Positions 1 through 6,028 of a stretch of DNA of 7,803 nt are shown piece after piece. Each line of letters starts with the position of its first letter. Position 1 is the stretch's first letter. The DNA comes from Clostridiales bacterium (GTDB lineage: Bacteria > Bacillota > Clostridia > Christensenellales > CAG-917). Location: positions 1-7,803 of the forward strand of contig JAAVHW010000078.1 in assembly GCA_014799525.1 (NCBI GenBank), in the 5' to 3' direction. Below the pieces are notes generated by a model. It had not been told where the DNA came from. It saw only the letters and a list, made by a program, of their open reading frames with translations, and did not search any database. A program made the translations under genes and the position numbers.

Positions 1-175
1 CGGACATCGTAACCATACCGCCTACGTTGCAAAGCGCGTAGAACGGCATACAAATGAGCCACACAAGCAATTTTGCATTATAGTCCTTGAGGTAGCCCAA
101 AATGCGCTTGAAGGTTTGCATCGGGTTTTTGGCTTTGAAGTTTTTGCCGTTTGGATTTATATTCATCTTAGGCAT
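1..175 (-). CDS. ABC exporter, second subunit, N-terminal fragment
   Basis: Only the first 58 residues are in the window; the gene continues past the left edge. The protein begins MPKMNINPNGKNF and then gives an amphipathic stretch (TFKRILGYLKDYNAKL, about residues 21-36) leading into a hydrophobic segment (about 36-50). This is the usual entry into the first membrane helix of a type IV ABC exporter half. I chose the ATG at 175 because GGAGGTGA (182-189) lies 6 nt upstream. An in-frame ATG at 166 is possible but would sit 15 nt from that site. The start overlaps the end of the upstream transporter gene by 8 nt, so the two are almost certainly translationally coupled and form a heterodimer. 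The expected ATP-binding domain is outside the window. The family call rests on context plus this short N-terminus, so the substrate is unknown. Confidence 0.8.
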   Translation of the reverse strand, partial: MPKMNINPNGKNFKAKNPMQTFKRILGYLKDYNAKLLVWLICMPFYALCNVGGMVTMS

Positions 176-2039
176 TCTCGCTCACCTCCTCTTCATCGGC
201 ACTGCCCTTTTGCTGAGACGTATAGACGTCGCGGTATATCTCGTTGTTTTCAAGCAAATACTCGTGAGTACCGATATCGTCAATCTTGCCGTCGTTCATG
301 ACGATAATTCTATCCGCACTCTCAACCGATGCGATACGCTGTGCGATTATGATGACAGTCGTATCCGCAAACTCGCTTTTAAGTCCTCCGCGGATAGCTG
401 CGTCCGTCGCGGTATCGACCGCGCTCGTAGAGTCGTCAAGTATCATTATCTTCGGACGCTTAAGGAGCGCACGTGCGATACAAAGCCTTTGCTTCTGACC
501 GCCCGACACGTTTACACCGCCCTGTCCCAAGTCGGTTTCATAGCCGTTCGGGAATGACATAACGAAGTCGTGCGCCTGCGCTGCCTTTGCCGCGTGATAC
601 ATTTCTTCGTCCGTAGCGTTGGGATTGCCCCACAGCAGGTTTTGCTTTATCGTACCCGAGAACAGCACGTTCTTTTGAAGAACCATACCAATCGCGCCGC
701 GCAGATTTTCAATCTTGTAGTCGCGAACGTCCACGCCGCCCACCTTTACGCTTCCGTTAAAGGTGTCGTACAGTCTTGGGATGAGCTGTACGAGCGTAGT
801 CTTTGCAGAACCTGTTCCGCCGATTATGCCAATCGTTTCACCGCTCTTGATATGCAGGTCGATGTTCTCGAGGTTGAGAACGTCCTCTTTCTTCTTATAG
901 GAGAAGTCAACATTGTCAAAGTCAATGCTTCCGTCAACAGGCGTAATATCCTTTGCGTCCTCGCCGTCCTCTATGTCAATCTTCTCGTCGAGAACCTCGA
1001 CGATTCTGTCCATAGACGCGCGGGACATAACGATTGTCATAAACACCATTGCAACCATCATGACGGACATGAGTATCTGCATAACGTAGCTAAGGAATGC
1101 CGTCAAGTCGCCAACCGACATACCGAGACCCTTGGTGTTTATAATATCTCTACCGCCGAAGAACAAAATGCAAACTATGCAGGTGTAAACGAGTATTTGC
1201 ATAAACGGGAAAACAATGACTATAATTCTCTCCGCGCTGAACTGCAGCTTCTGGACTGTCTCGCTGACCTTTTTGAACTTCTTTACCTCGTTGTCCTCTC
1301 TTACGAACGCCTTTACCGCGCGTATACCGATGAGGTTCTCCTGCGTGGACTCGTTCATATCGTCGTACTTATGTAGCATCGCCTCAAACTTGGGGAATGC
1401 AAACTTCGTTCCGACAAGCAGACCAACCACAAGTACGGGAATTACAACCGCAAATACGATTGACAGCGTCGGGTTTATGGATATTGACATACAGAGTGCA
1501 AGCACGAGCATAAACGGCGCGCGCACGAGTATACGAATAACCATCATATACGAGTTCTGAATGTTCGTGACGTCAGTCGTAAGTCTTGTGACGAGGTTTG
1601 CCGTATTGAAGTGGTCAAGGTTTGCAAAGCTGAAATTCTCAACCTTGTAGAACAGCTTTTTGCGCAAGTTGCTTGAAAAGCCCGTGGACGCAGTTGCTGC
1701 AAACTTTCCCGACAGTGCGCCGCACATAAGCGAAAGTAATGCCATAACAATCATAAGCACACCGCATACGACGATGAACACAGTGCGGTTTTGCAGCGTG
1801 AAAATCGGCGCACTGATACTTCCGAGGTTGAGGCTGAACGTAAATCCCGCGCCGCTATCCTCCGACATGCCTACGTCAACTATCTGTGCCATGATGAGGG
1901 GAATAAACACCTCGAACAGCACCTCGATTGCAACAAGTACGGACGTCAAGATTGACACCGCCTTGTACTCTCCAACGCAAGAAAGCAGCTTTCTGAAGCC
2001 GCCCTTCGCCCTTGGAGTTTTGATTTCTTTTTCCTTCAT
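168..2039 (-). CDS. Heterodimeric ABC exporter subunit with degenerate ATPase site
   Basis: This is a 623-residue membrane-plus-ATPase half-exporter. It has about six membrane segments (near residues 28-52, 86-108, 164-186, 192-211, 272-296 and 311-337) followed by an ATP-binding domain from about 371. Visible ATPase motifs are the A-loop Tyr381, Walker A GGTGSAKT (407-414), the Q-loop near 455, the signature VSGGQ (511-515) and Walker B IMILD (531-535). Three positions depart from the consensus. Ala412 replaces the Walker A glycine before Lys413, Asp536 replaces the catalytic Glu, and Gln567 replaces the H-switch His. Heterodimeric exporters of the TM287/288 and BmrCD type carry such a degenerate site in one subunit, and the partner supplies the active site. 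The overlapping downstream gene is the obvious partner. The start at 2039 has AGGTGA (2043-2048) just upstream. The C-terminus is acidic (SADEEEVSENA). A drug or peptide substrate is likely for the family but cannot be read here. Confidence 0.92.
   Translation of the reverse strand: MKEKEIKTPRAKGGFRKLLSCVGEYKAVSILTSVLVAIEVLFEVFIPLIMAQIVDVGMSEDSGAGFTFSLNLGSISAPIFTLQNRTVFIVVCGVLMIVMALLSLMCGALSGKFAATASTGFSSNLRKKLFYKVENFSFANLDHFNTANLVTRLTTDVTNIQNSYMMVIRILVRAPFMLVLALCMSISINPTLSIVFAVVIPVLVVGLLVGTKFAFPKFEAMLHKYDDMNESTQENLIGIRAVKAFVREDNEVKKFKKVSETVQKLQFSAERIIVIVFPFMQILVYTCIVCILFFGGRDIINTKGLGMSVGDLTAFLSYVMQILMSVMMVAMVFMTIVMSRASMDRIVEVLDEKIDIEDGEDAKDITPVDGSIDFDNVDFSYKKKEDVLNLENIDLHIKSGETIGIIGGTGSAKTTLVQLIPRLYDTFNGSVKVGGVDVRDYKIENLRGAIGMVLQKNVLFSGTIKQNLLWGNPNATDEEMYHAAKAAQAHDFVMSFPNGYETDLGQGGVNVSGGQKQRLCIARALLKRPKIMILDDSTSAVDTATDAAIRGGLKSEFADTTVIIIAQRIASVESADRIIVMNDGKIDDIGTHEYLLENNEIYRDVYTSQQKGSADEEEVSENA
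182..189 (-). promoter_or_regulatory. Ribosome binding site inside the upstream ABC gene
   Basis: On the minus strand this reads GGAGGTGA, 6 nt before the ATG at 175. It lies within the last codons of the upstream transporter gene. It decides the start of the second subunit in favour of 175 over the in-frame ATG at 166. Confidence 0.75.
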
Positions 2040-2090
2040 AAATCACCTATAAGCGCATTTGCGCCACAATAACATAAGAATGCATATACT

Positions 2091-2123
2091 ATTCTATTTA
2101 CAATTTATAAAAAGAAATGTCAA
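2091..2123 (-). promoter_or_regulatory. Possible promoter of the ABC exporter operon
   Basis: On the minus strand a perfect -35 box TTGACA lies at 2118-2123. At 17 nt spacing it is followed only by TAAATA (2095-2100), a poor -10. A better -10, TAGAAT (2091-2096), sits at 21 nt, which is too far for usual sigma-A spacing. The -35 match and the position about 80 nt before the gene support a promoter here, but the -10 is unresolved. Confidence 0.35.
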
Positions 2124-2255
2124 ATGATTTCGTACAATTGTAAATAATTAAATAATTCTTAATGTTATAGTTACAATATTGTTACAACTCGCAACAATCA
2201 CGATTGTGTCACGTATAAAACGACAAAATTAGTGTCATAAATTTATCATAAAACC

Positions 2256-2284
2256 TTGACGATTGGCAATCGATAGAATATACT
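2256..2284 (+). promoter_or_regulatory. clpB promoter, sigma-A type
   Basis: TTGACG (2256-2261), a 17-nt spacer and TATACT (2279-2284) each match the -35 and -10 consensus at five of six positions. Transcription would be expected to begin around 2290-2292, inside the CIRCE-like element, so a bound repressor would block initiation. The leader to the clpB start is about 90 nt. Confidence 0.85.
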
Positions 2285-2285
2285 G

Positions 2286-2312
2286 TTAGCAGTCGGTAGT
2301 TGTGATTGCTAA
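2286..2312 (+). promoter_or_regulatory. CIRCE-like HrcA operator upstream of clpB
   Basis: The element reads TTAGCAGTC, nine bases, GATTGCTAA. The CIRCE consensus is TTAGCACTC-N9-GAGTGCTAA, so each 9-nt half has one mismatch and the 9-9-9 spacing is exact. The outer six bases of each arm (TTAGCA and TGCTAA) pair perfectly. It begins 2 nt after the -10 box and covers the expected transcription start, the usual CIRCE position. By family knowledge the heat-shock repressor HrcA binds here and releases on proteotoxic stress. That HrcA exists in this organism is inferred, as the gene is not in the window. Confidence 0.8.
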
Positions 2313-2366
2313 TTTTAAATCATCCTGTTCGACAACAGAAATATAGCTTAGCACAATACGTAACCC

Positions 2367-2374
2367 AAAGGAGG
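2367..2374 (+). promoter_or_regulatory. clpB ribosome binding site
   Basis: AAAGGAGG ends 5 nt before the ATG at 2380. It is a near-perfect Shine-Dalgarno sequence and fixes the clpB start. Confidence 0.85.
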
Positions 2375-2379
2375 TTATT

Positions 2380-4986
2380 ATGGATACACAAAAATTTACA
2401 AAGAAATCATTGGAGGCGGTAAACAATGCGCAAACCCACGCGCTTGAGAGGCACAATCAAAGCATTATGCCCGAGCATCTGACGTACGCCCTCCTTGCCG
2501 ATGACGAGGGGCTTATCCCAAAGCTGTTGACAAAATGCGGTGTGGACGCTCCGCAGCTACTGCGCGAAACGGACAGACTTATAAGCGCATTTCCGTCCGT
2601 AACTGGAACGGGTTCTCCGCAGGTTTACATTTCAAACGAAGCGGCACTTATATTCTCTGCGGCGGAAAAACTCGCCAAGAAATCGGAGGATGATTTTGTA
2701 AGCGTCGAGCATATATTTGAAGCTATCATCGACTCCCCTACGCAGGGTCTGAAAGCGGCGTTTGCAAAGGTTGGACTTACAAAATCGAAGTTTAAAACTG
2801 CATTATCGCAGGTTAAAACCTCAAAAGTGACAAGCGACAGCCCAGAGGACACCTATGACGTGCTTAGCAAATACGGCTATGACCTCGTTGAGCGCGCAAG
2901 CACTGGCAAGCTCGACCCCGTTATCGGCAGAGACGACGAGATAAGAAACGTAATCCGCATTCTGTCAAGAAAGACGAAAAACAATCCCGTGCTTATCGGT
3001 GAGCCTGGCGTCGGTAAGACGGCAATTGCAGAGGGACTTGCACAGCGTATAGTTCGCGGTGACGTACCCGAGGGACTCAAGGACAAGCACGTGTTTGCAC
3101 TCGATATGGGCGCACTTATCGCAGGCGCAAAGTATCGCGGCGAGTTTGAGGAAAGACTAAAAGCCGTGCTAAATGAGATTAAAAAGCAAAACGGTCGCAC
3201 CCTACTCTTTATCGATGAGCTGCACACAATAGTAGGTGCAGGCAAGACCGAGGGAAGTATGGACGCAGGCAACCTCTTGAAGCCCATGCTTGCAAGGGGC
3301 GAGCTGCACTGCATAGGCGCGACCACGCTTGACGAGTATCGCAAGTATATCGAAAAGGACGCCGCGCTTGAGCGCCGCTTCCAGCCAGTGCAGGTGGACG
3401 AGCCTACCGTAGAGGATACAATCGCTATACTGCGAGGACTTAAGGAACGCTATGAAATTTTCCACGGCGTACGCATACACGACCGTGCGCTCGTGTGCGC
3501 CGCTACCCTTTCCGACCGCTATATCTCAGACAGATTCTTGCCCGACAAGGCAATCGACCTCGTGGATGAGGCATGTGCGCTTATCCGCACGGAAATTGAC
3601 AGTATGCCAACGGAAATGGACGAGATAAGTCGCAAAATTATGCAGCTTGAAATCGAGGACACCGCGCTTTCTAAGGAGACGGATACGCTGTCGCTCGACA
3701 GGCGTGAAAGCGTAAGAAAGGAGCTATCCGAGCTTAGCGACAGATTCAAGGAAATGAAGGCGCAATGGGAGAATGAAAAGAGTGAAATATCCACCGTTCA
3801 GGACACCAAGGCGGAGATAGACCGCGTAAATTCCGAGATAGAGGAAGCAAAGCGCAAGAGTGACTACGCACTTGCGGCACAGTTGCAATACGGCACTCTG
3901 CCAGCCCTACTCGACAAGCTTCAAAGGGCGGAGCAAAAGAATGCGCAGGCAGGTCACTCCCAGCTTTTGCGCGACGAGGTGACTGACGACGAGATTGCAA
4001 AGATTGTCGCAAAGTGGACGGGCATTCCCGTAACCAAGCTTATGTCAAGCGAAAAGGAAAAGCTTCTGCACCTCGGCGAAGAACTGCACAGGCGCGTTAT
4101 TGGACAGGACGAAGCCGTGAAGTCGGTGAGCGAAGCCATACTCCGCTCCCGCGCAGGCATATCCGATGAAAACCGTCCTATCGGCTCGTTTATGTTCTTA
4201 GGTCCAACGGGCGTTGGCAAGACGGAGCTTGCAAAGGCGCTTGCGGAATATCTCTTTGATGACGAGCGCAATATAGTACGCATCGATATGACTGAATATA
4301 TGGAAAAGTTCAGCGTTTCAAGGCTTATAGGTGCGCCTCCAGGATACGTCGGTTATGACGAGGGCGGACAGCTCACCGAAGCCGTGCGCAGGAAGCCCTA
4401 CTCCGTCGTGCTGTTCGATGAGATTGAAAAGGCTCATCCCGACGTATTCAACATACTCTTGCAGGTGCTTGACGACGGCCGGATTACGGATAGCCAAGGA
4501 AGAACTGTAAACTTCAAAAACACGATTATAATTATGACGTCCAACCTCGGCAGCAGCTTTATACTTGACGGCATAAACGGCGACGGCGGTATATCTGATG
4601 AAGCAAAGGTGCAGGTTGACGGTCTGCTCAAATCGACCTTCCGTCCTGAGTTTCTCAACCGCCTTGACGACACCGTGCTGTTTACGCCCCTTGCTCGTAA
4701 GGAGATATCACGCATAATCGACCTTATGCTTGCCAAGCTTGAAAGCAGGCTATCCCGTCAGGAGCTTAAGCTCAAGGTCACGCCAGCTGCAAAGGACGCT
4801 ATAATTGACGGCGGCTATGACGTGTCGTTTGGCGCAAGACCGCTAAAGCGCTATATCGAAAGCCGTGTGGAAACGCAGGTGGCAAGAACGATACTCGGCG
4901 GCAATCTGCATCAGGGCGACACTGTAGTTGTTGACGCAAAGGACAACGCCATAAGTATTGAAGTGATAAGTAACAGTGAAAAGTGA
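2380..4986 (+). CDS. clpB: ATP-dependent protein disaggregase ClpB
   Basis: The 868-residue protein has the usual length and layout of ClpB (Hsp100). This cytoplasmic hexamer threads aggregated proteins through its pore and works with DnaK. In order it has an N-domain (about 1-145), a first AAA+ domain with Walker A GEPGVGKT (207-214), pore loop KYRG (251-254), Walker B LLFIDE (275-280) and Arg fingers Arg332-Arg333, and a long charged coiled-coil middle domain (about 405-525). The second AAA+ domain has Walker A GPTGVGKT (608-615), pore loop GYVGY (655-659), Walker B VVLFDE (676-681) and sensor-2 GAR (818-820). The full-length middle domain separates it from ClpC, ClpA and ClpE. No ClpP-binding loop of the IGF/IGL kind is evident at the expected site after Walker B of the second domain. 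All catalytic residues are intact. It is monocistronic, with its own promoter, a CIRCE-like operator and a terminator, so it is probably induced by heat through HrcA. Confidence 0.98.
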   Translation: MDTQKFTKKSLEAVNNAQTHALERHNQSIMPEHLTYALLADDEGLIPKLLTKCGVDAPQLLRETDRLISAFPSVTGTGSPQVYISNEAALIFSAAEKLAKKSEDDFVSVEHIFEAIIDSPTQGLKAAFAKVGLTKSKFKTALSQVKTSKVTSDSPEDTYDVLSKYGYDLVERASTGKLDPVIGRDDEIRNVIRILSRKTKNNPVLIGEPGVGKTAIAEGLAQRIVRGDVPEGLKDKHVFALDMGALIAGAKYRGEFEERLKAVLNEIKKQNGRTLLFIDELHTIVGAGKTEGSMDAGNLLKPMLARGELHCIGATTLDEYRKYIEKDAALERRFQPVQVDEPTVEDTIAILRGLKERYEIFHGVRIHDRALVCAATLSDRYISDRFLPDKAIDLVDEACALIRTEIDSMPTEMDEISRKIMQLEIEDTALSKETDTLSLDRRESVRKELSELSDRFKEMKAQWENEKSEISTVQDTKAEIDRVNSEIEEAKRKSDYALAAQLQYGTLPALLDKLQRAEQKNAQAGHSQLLRDEVTDDEIAKIVAKWTGIPVTKLMSSEKEKLLHLGEELHRRVIGQDEAVKSVSEAILRSRAGISDENRPIGSFMFLGPTGVGKTELAKALAEYLFDDERNIVRIDMTEYMEKFSVSRLIGAPPGYVGYDEGGQLTEAVRRKPYSVVLFDEIEKAHPDVFNILLQVLDDGRITDSQGRTVNFKNTIIIMTSNLGSSFILDGINGDGGISDEAKVQVDGLLKSTFRPEFLNRLDDTVLFTPLARKEISRIIDLMLAKLESRLSRQELKLKVTPAAKDAIIDGGYDVSFGARPLKRYIESRVETQVARTILGGNLHQGDTVVVDAKDNAISIEVISNSEK

Positions 4987-5002
4987 AGAAGTTAGGCAAA
5001 TA

Positions 5003-5041
5003 AAAAACGTCCGCTACTCGTTTTGAATAGCGGGCGTTTTT
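5003..5041 (+). terminator. clpB terminator, symmetric and probably bidirectional
   Basis: A 14-bp stem (5003-5016 with 5028-5041, one G-U pair) closes an 11-nt loop. The GC-rich core is CGTCCGCTA with TAGCGGGCG, flanked by A5 on the left and T5 on the right. It starts 16 nt after the clpB stop. Because the left arm is preceded by an A run, it can also end transcripts from the convergent gene to the right. Confidence 0.9.
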
Positions 5042-5078
5042 ACGTAATCTGCTAAGCAATTATCAGTGGATAAAATGA

Positions 5079-5116
5079 ACGAATCTGGTTGGAAAATTTC
5101 CTAATTCGTCCAGATT
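5079..5116. repeat. Nested inverted repeats with two competing pairings
   Basis: AATCTGG (5082-5088) is complementary to CCAGATT (5110-5116), and ACGAAT (5079-5084) is complementary to ATTCGT (5104-5109). The two pairings share bases and exclude each other. GGAAAATTTCC (5091-5101) is an inner inverted repeat. It lies between two convergent genes and has no T run, so it is not a standard terminator. I can assign no function. Confidence 0.4.
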
Positions 5117-5134
5117 AAAATATTTGCGCACTCG

Positions 5135-5163
5135 CAAAACAGCCGTTTAGATTAGCTGTTTTG
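5135..5163 (-). terminator. Hairpin spanning the stop of the kinase-like gene
   Basis: On the minus strand the last three codons CAAAACAGC pair with GCTGTTTTG nine for nine. The stop codon TAA (5152-5154) falls in the 11-nt loop. The T run lies within the right arm and is followed by GCGAG, so this is a weak or atypical terminator. Full termination may depend on the stronger hairpin at 5003-5041. Confidence 0.45.
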
Positions 5164-5775
5164 AGCGTCGTAGGCTCTATATGCCGTAGCAAGCATATCA
5201 ACGCAGCTATCTATACCAAACAACGCGCTGTCTACGCACAGATGATAGTTTTCCGCGCTTCCCCAATCAGATTCGGTATAATAGCGATAGTGCCTTGCGC
5301 GCAGCCTATCCGTTTCGCGTATCAGCTTTTGCGCCTTGCGCTTGTCGGGCGCGTCGTTATACACTTCAATAACCCTCTTAATTCTGCTTTCCATATCCGC
5401 ATATACGTAGATATTGAGACACTTATAGTCACCTTTAAGCACGTAATCCGCGCAACGCCCTACCATTACGCATGCGCCGCCCTTTGCAAAGCTCTCTATT
5501 GCGGATGCCTCCGCCGCGTATATCTTTGCTTCGAGATTGTCAAAGCCCACGTAGGACACACCGCCCCATGCTGATACAGGGACTGGGTAGGAAACAAAGC
5601 CCTTGCGCTTTTGCTCATTCTCTTTTATAAACTCCTTTGCAAGACCGCTGTTCTCTGCTGCGTGCTCTATAATCTCCTTGTCATAAAAAGGGATATTCAG
5701 CTTCTTTGCAAGCAGCTTTCCAATAAGTCTGCCGCCGCTTCCAAACTGTCTTGATATTGTCACAATCGTGTTCAT
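5152..5775 (-). CDS. Cytidylate-kinase-like P-loop protein
   Basis: The 207-residue soluble protein resembles the cytidylate kinase-like family (Pfam Cytidylate_kin2). It opens with a beta strand and a P-loop-like SRQFGSGGR (residues 8-16), then LAKKLNIPFYDKEII (22-36), which is typical of the family. GRCAD (106-110) sits where cytidylate kinase has its NMP-binding GRD motif. An Arg-rich lid-like stretch RETDRLRARHYRYY (153-166) and DWG...ENYHLCVDS (170-183) follow. The Walker lysine is absent: Arg16 stands where GxGK would end. From memory this is family-wide, so it need not mean a dead enzyme, but true CMP kinase activity is unproven. The start at 5775 has GGAGGG (5781-5786) upstream and its own promoter. 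It transcribes toward clpB and away from the methyltransferase gene. A paralogue lies at the right edge of the window. Confidence 0.85.
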   Translation of the reverse strand: MNTIVTISRQFGSGGRLIGKLLAKKLNIPFYDKEIIEHAAENSGLAKEFIKENEQKRKGFVSYPVPVSAWGGVSYVGFDNLEAKIYAAEASAIESFAKGGACVMVGRCADYVLKGDYKCLNIYVYADMESRIKRVIEVYNDAPDKRKAQKLIRETDRLRARHYRYYTESDWGSAENYHLCVDSALFGIDSCVDMLATAYRAYDAQNS

Positions 5776-5790
5776 AAAGTCCCTCCATAA

Positions 5791-5809
5791 AATAGCGCTT
5801 CGCTCTATT
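5791..5809 (-). other. Small leader hairpin before the kinase-like gene
   Basis: On the minus strand AATAGAGC, loop GAA, GCGCTATT pairs at seven of eight positions, just upstream of the ribosome binding site GGAGGG. It would lie in the short 5' leader. A role in mRNA stability or translation is conceivable but not shown. Confidence 0.3.
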
Positions 5810-5819
5810 CTATATATAT

Positions 5820-5848
5820 ATTATCCGTCATTTTGGAAAAACCGTCAA
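5820..5848 (-). promoter_or_regulatory. Promoter of the kinase-like gene
   Basis: On the minus strand TTGACG (5843-5848), a 17-nt spacer and GATAAT (5820-5825) each match sigma-A consensus at five of six positions. The predicted start lies about 35-40 nt before the ATG at 5775. An alternating TA run (5811-5820) follows the -10 and may ease melting. Confidence 0.75.
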
Positions 5849-5920
5849 GATTGAAAATTTATTTTGAGTTCTATAATGCCCTCTTTAGATGAATTTCCCA
5901 TGTATATCAATGAGTTTACA

Positions 5921-5981
5921 ACGTATCTCATAGCGTTTTCTATGCGTATTATAGCGTTTTATTTGTAGACCGTTGCGTTTT
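5921..5981 (+). repeat. Phased GCGT repeats upstream of the methyltransferase gene
   Basis: ATAGCGTTTT (5930-5939), TATGCGTATT (5941-5950), ATAGCGTTTT (5951-5960) and GTTGCGTTTT (5972-5981) share a core of GCGTWTT. Their GCG cores start at 5933, 5944, 5954 and 5975, steps of 11, 10 and 21 bp, or whole helical turns. A weaker ACGTAT copy begins at 5921. The last copy overlaps the probable -35 box. This arrangement suits a protein binding one DNA face, but no known operator is recognised. Confidence 0.5.
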
Positions 5982-6001
5982 AGGCAATTGCAAGCTATAA
6001 T
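5973..6001 (+). promoter_or_regulatory. Promoter of the RlmI-family gene
   Basis: A perfect -10 TATAAT (5996-6001) stands 17 nt after TTGCGT (5973-5978). That -35 keeps only TTG of the consensus, so the promoter may need an activator. The leader would be about 20 nt. Confidence 0.65.
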
Positions 6002-6013
6002 GTTTTCATCAAC

Positions 6014-6025
6014 AAAGGCGGTGAT
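6014..6025 (+). promoter_or_regulatory. Ribosome binding site of the RlmI-family gene
   Basis: AAAGGCGGTGAT matches the full 16S rRNA complement AAAGGAGGTGAT at 11 of 12 positions and lies just before the ATG at 6029. It firmly supports that start. Confidence 0.8.
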
Positions 6026-6028
6026 TTT

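Larger units (their letters stand above)
2040..2379. other. Divergent control region between ABC operon and clpB
   Basis: These 340 nt carry no credible gene and are AT-rich compared with the flanking coding regions. They hold the clpB promoter and CIRCE-like operator on the right and a probable ABC-operon promoter on the left. Between them are several short inverted repeats: TACAATTGTA (2133-2142), ACAATATTGT (2173-2182), ACAATC-AC-GATTGT (2194-2207) and CGATTG-G-CAATCG (2260-2272). A further GCGCATTTGCGC (2053-2064) lies in the ABC leader. Confidence 0.7.

Noticed and set aside
102..557. Plus-strand open frame at the left edge
   Set aside because: It is antisense to the end of one ABC gene and the start of the next, and has no domain or ribosome binding site.
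570..1376. Long plus-strand open frame opposite the ABC gene
   Set aside because: It lies wholly antisense to a gene with clear ABC exporter motifs, has no Shine-Dalgarno site and shows no recognisable domain; it is a shadow of the GC-skewed coding strand.
2053..2064. GCGCATTTGCGC as a leader hairpin or operator
   Set aside because: The 5-bp arms have only 2 nt between them, too tight for a hairpin, and nothing links them to a known regulator.
2348..2354. TTAGCAC, a possible second CIRCE half-site
   Set aside because: No matching GAGTGCTAA-like half follows at 9 nt; it is an isolated heptamer.
2040..2379. CtsR operator (tandem GGTCAAA-type heptads) before clpB
   Set aside because: Only a single GTCAAA occurs (2119-2124), far upstream and without the second heptad.
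2827..2829. Internal GTG start for a short ClpB form, as in E. coli
   Set aside because: Codon 150 is GTG at about the right place, but the nearest AGG is about 14 nt upstream, so initiation is unlikely from sequence alone.
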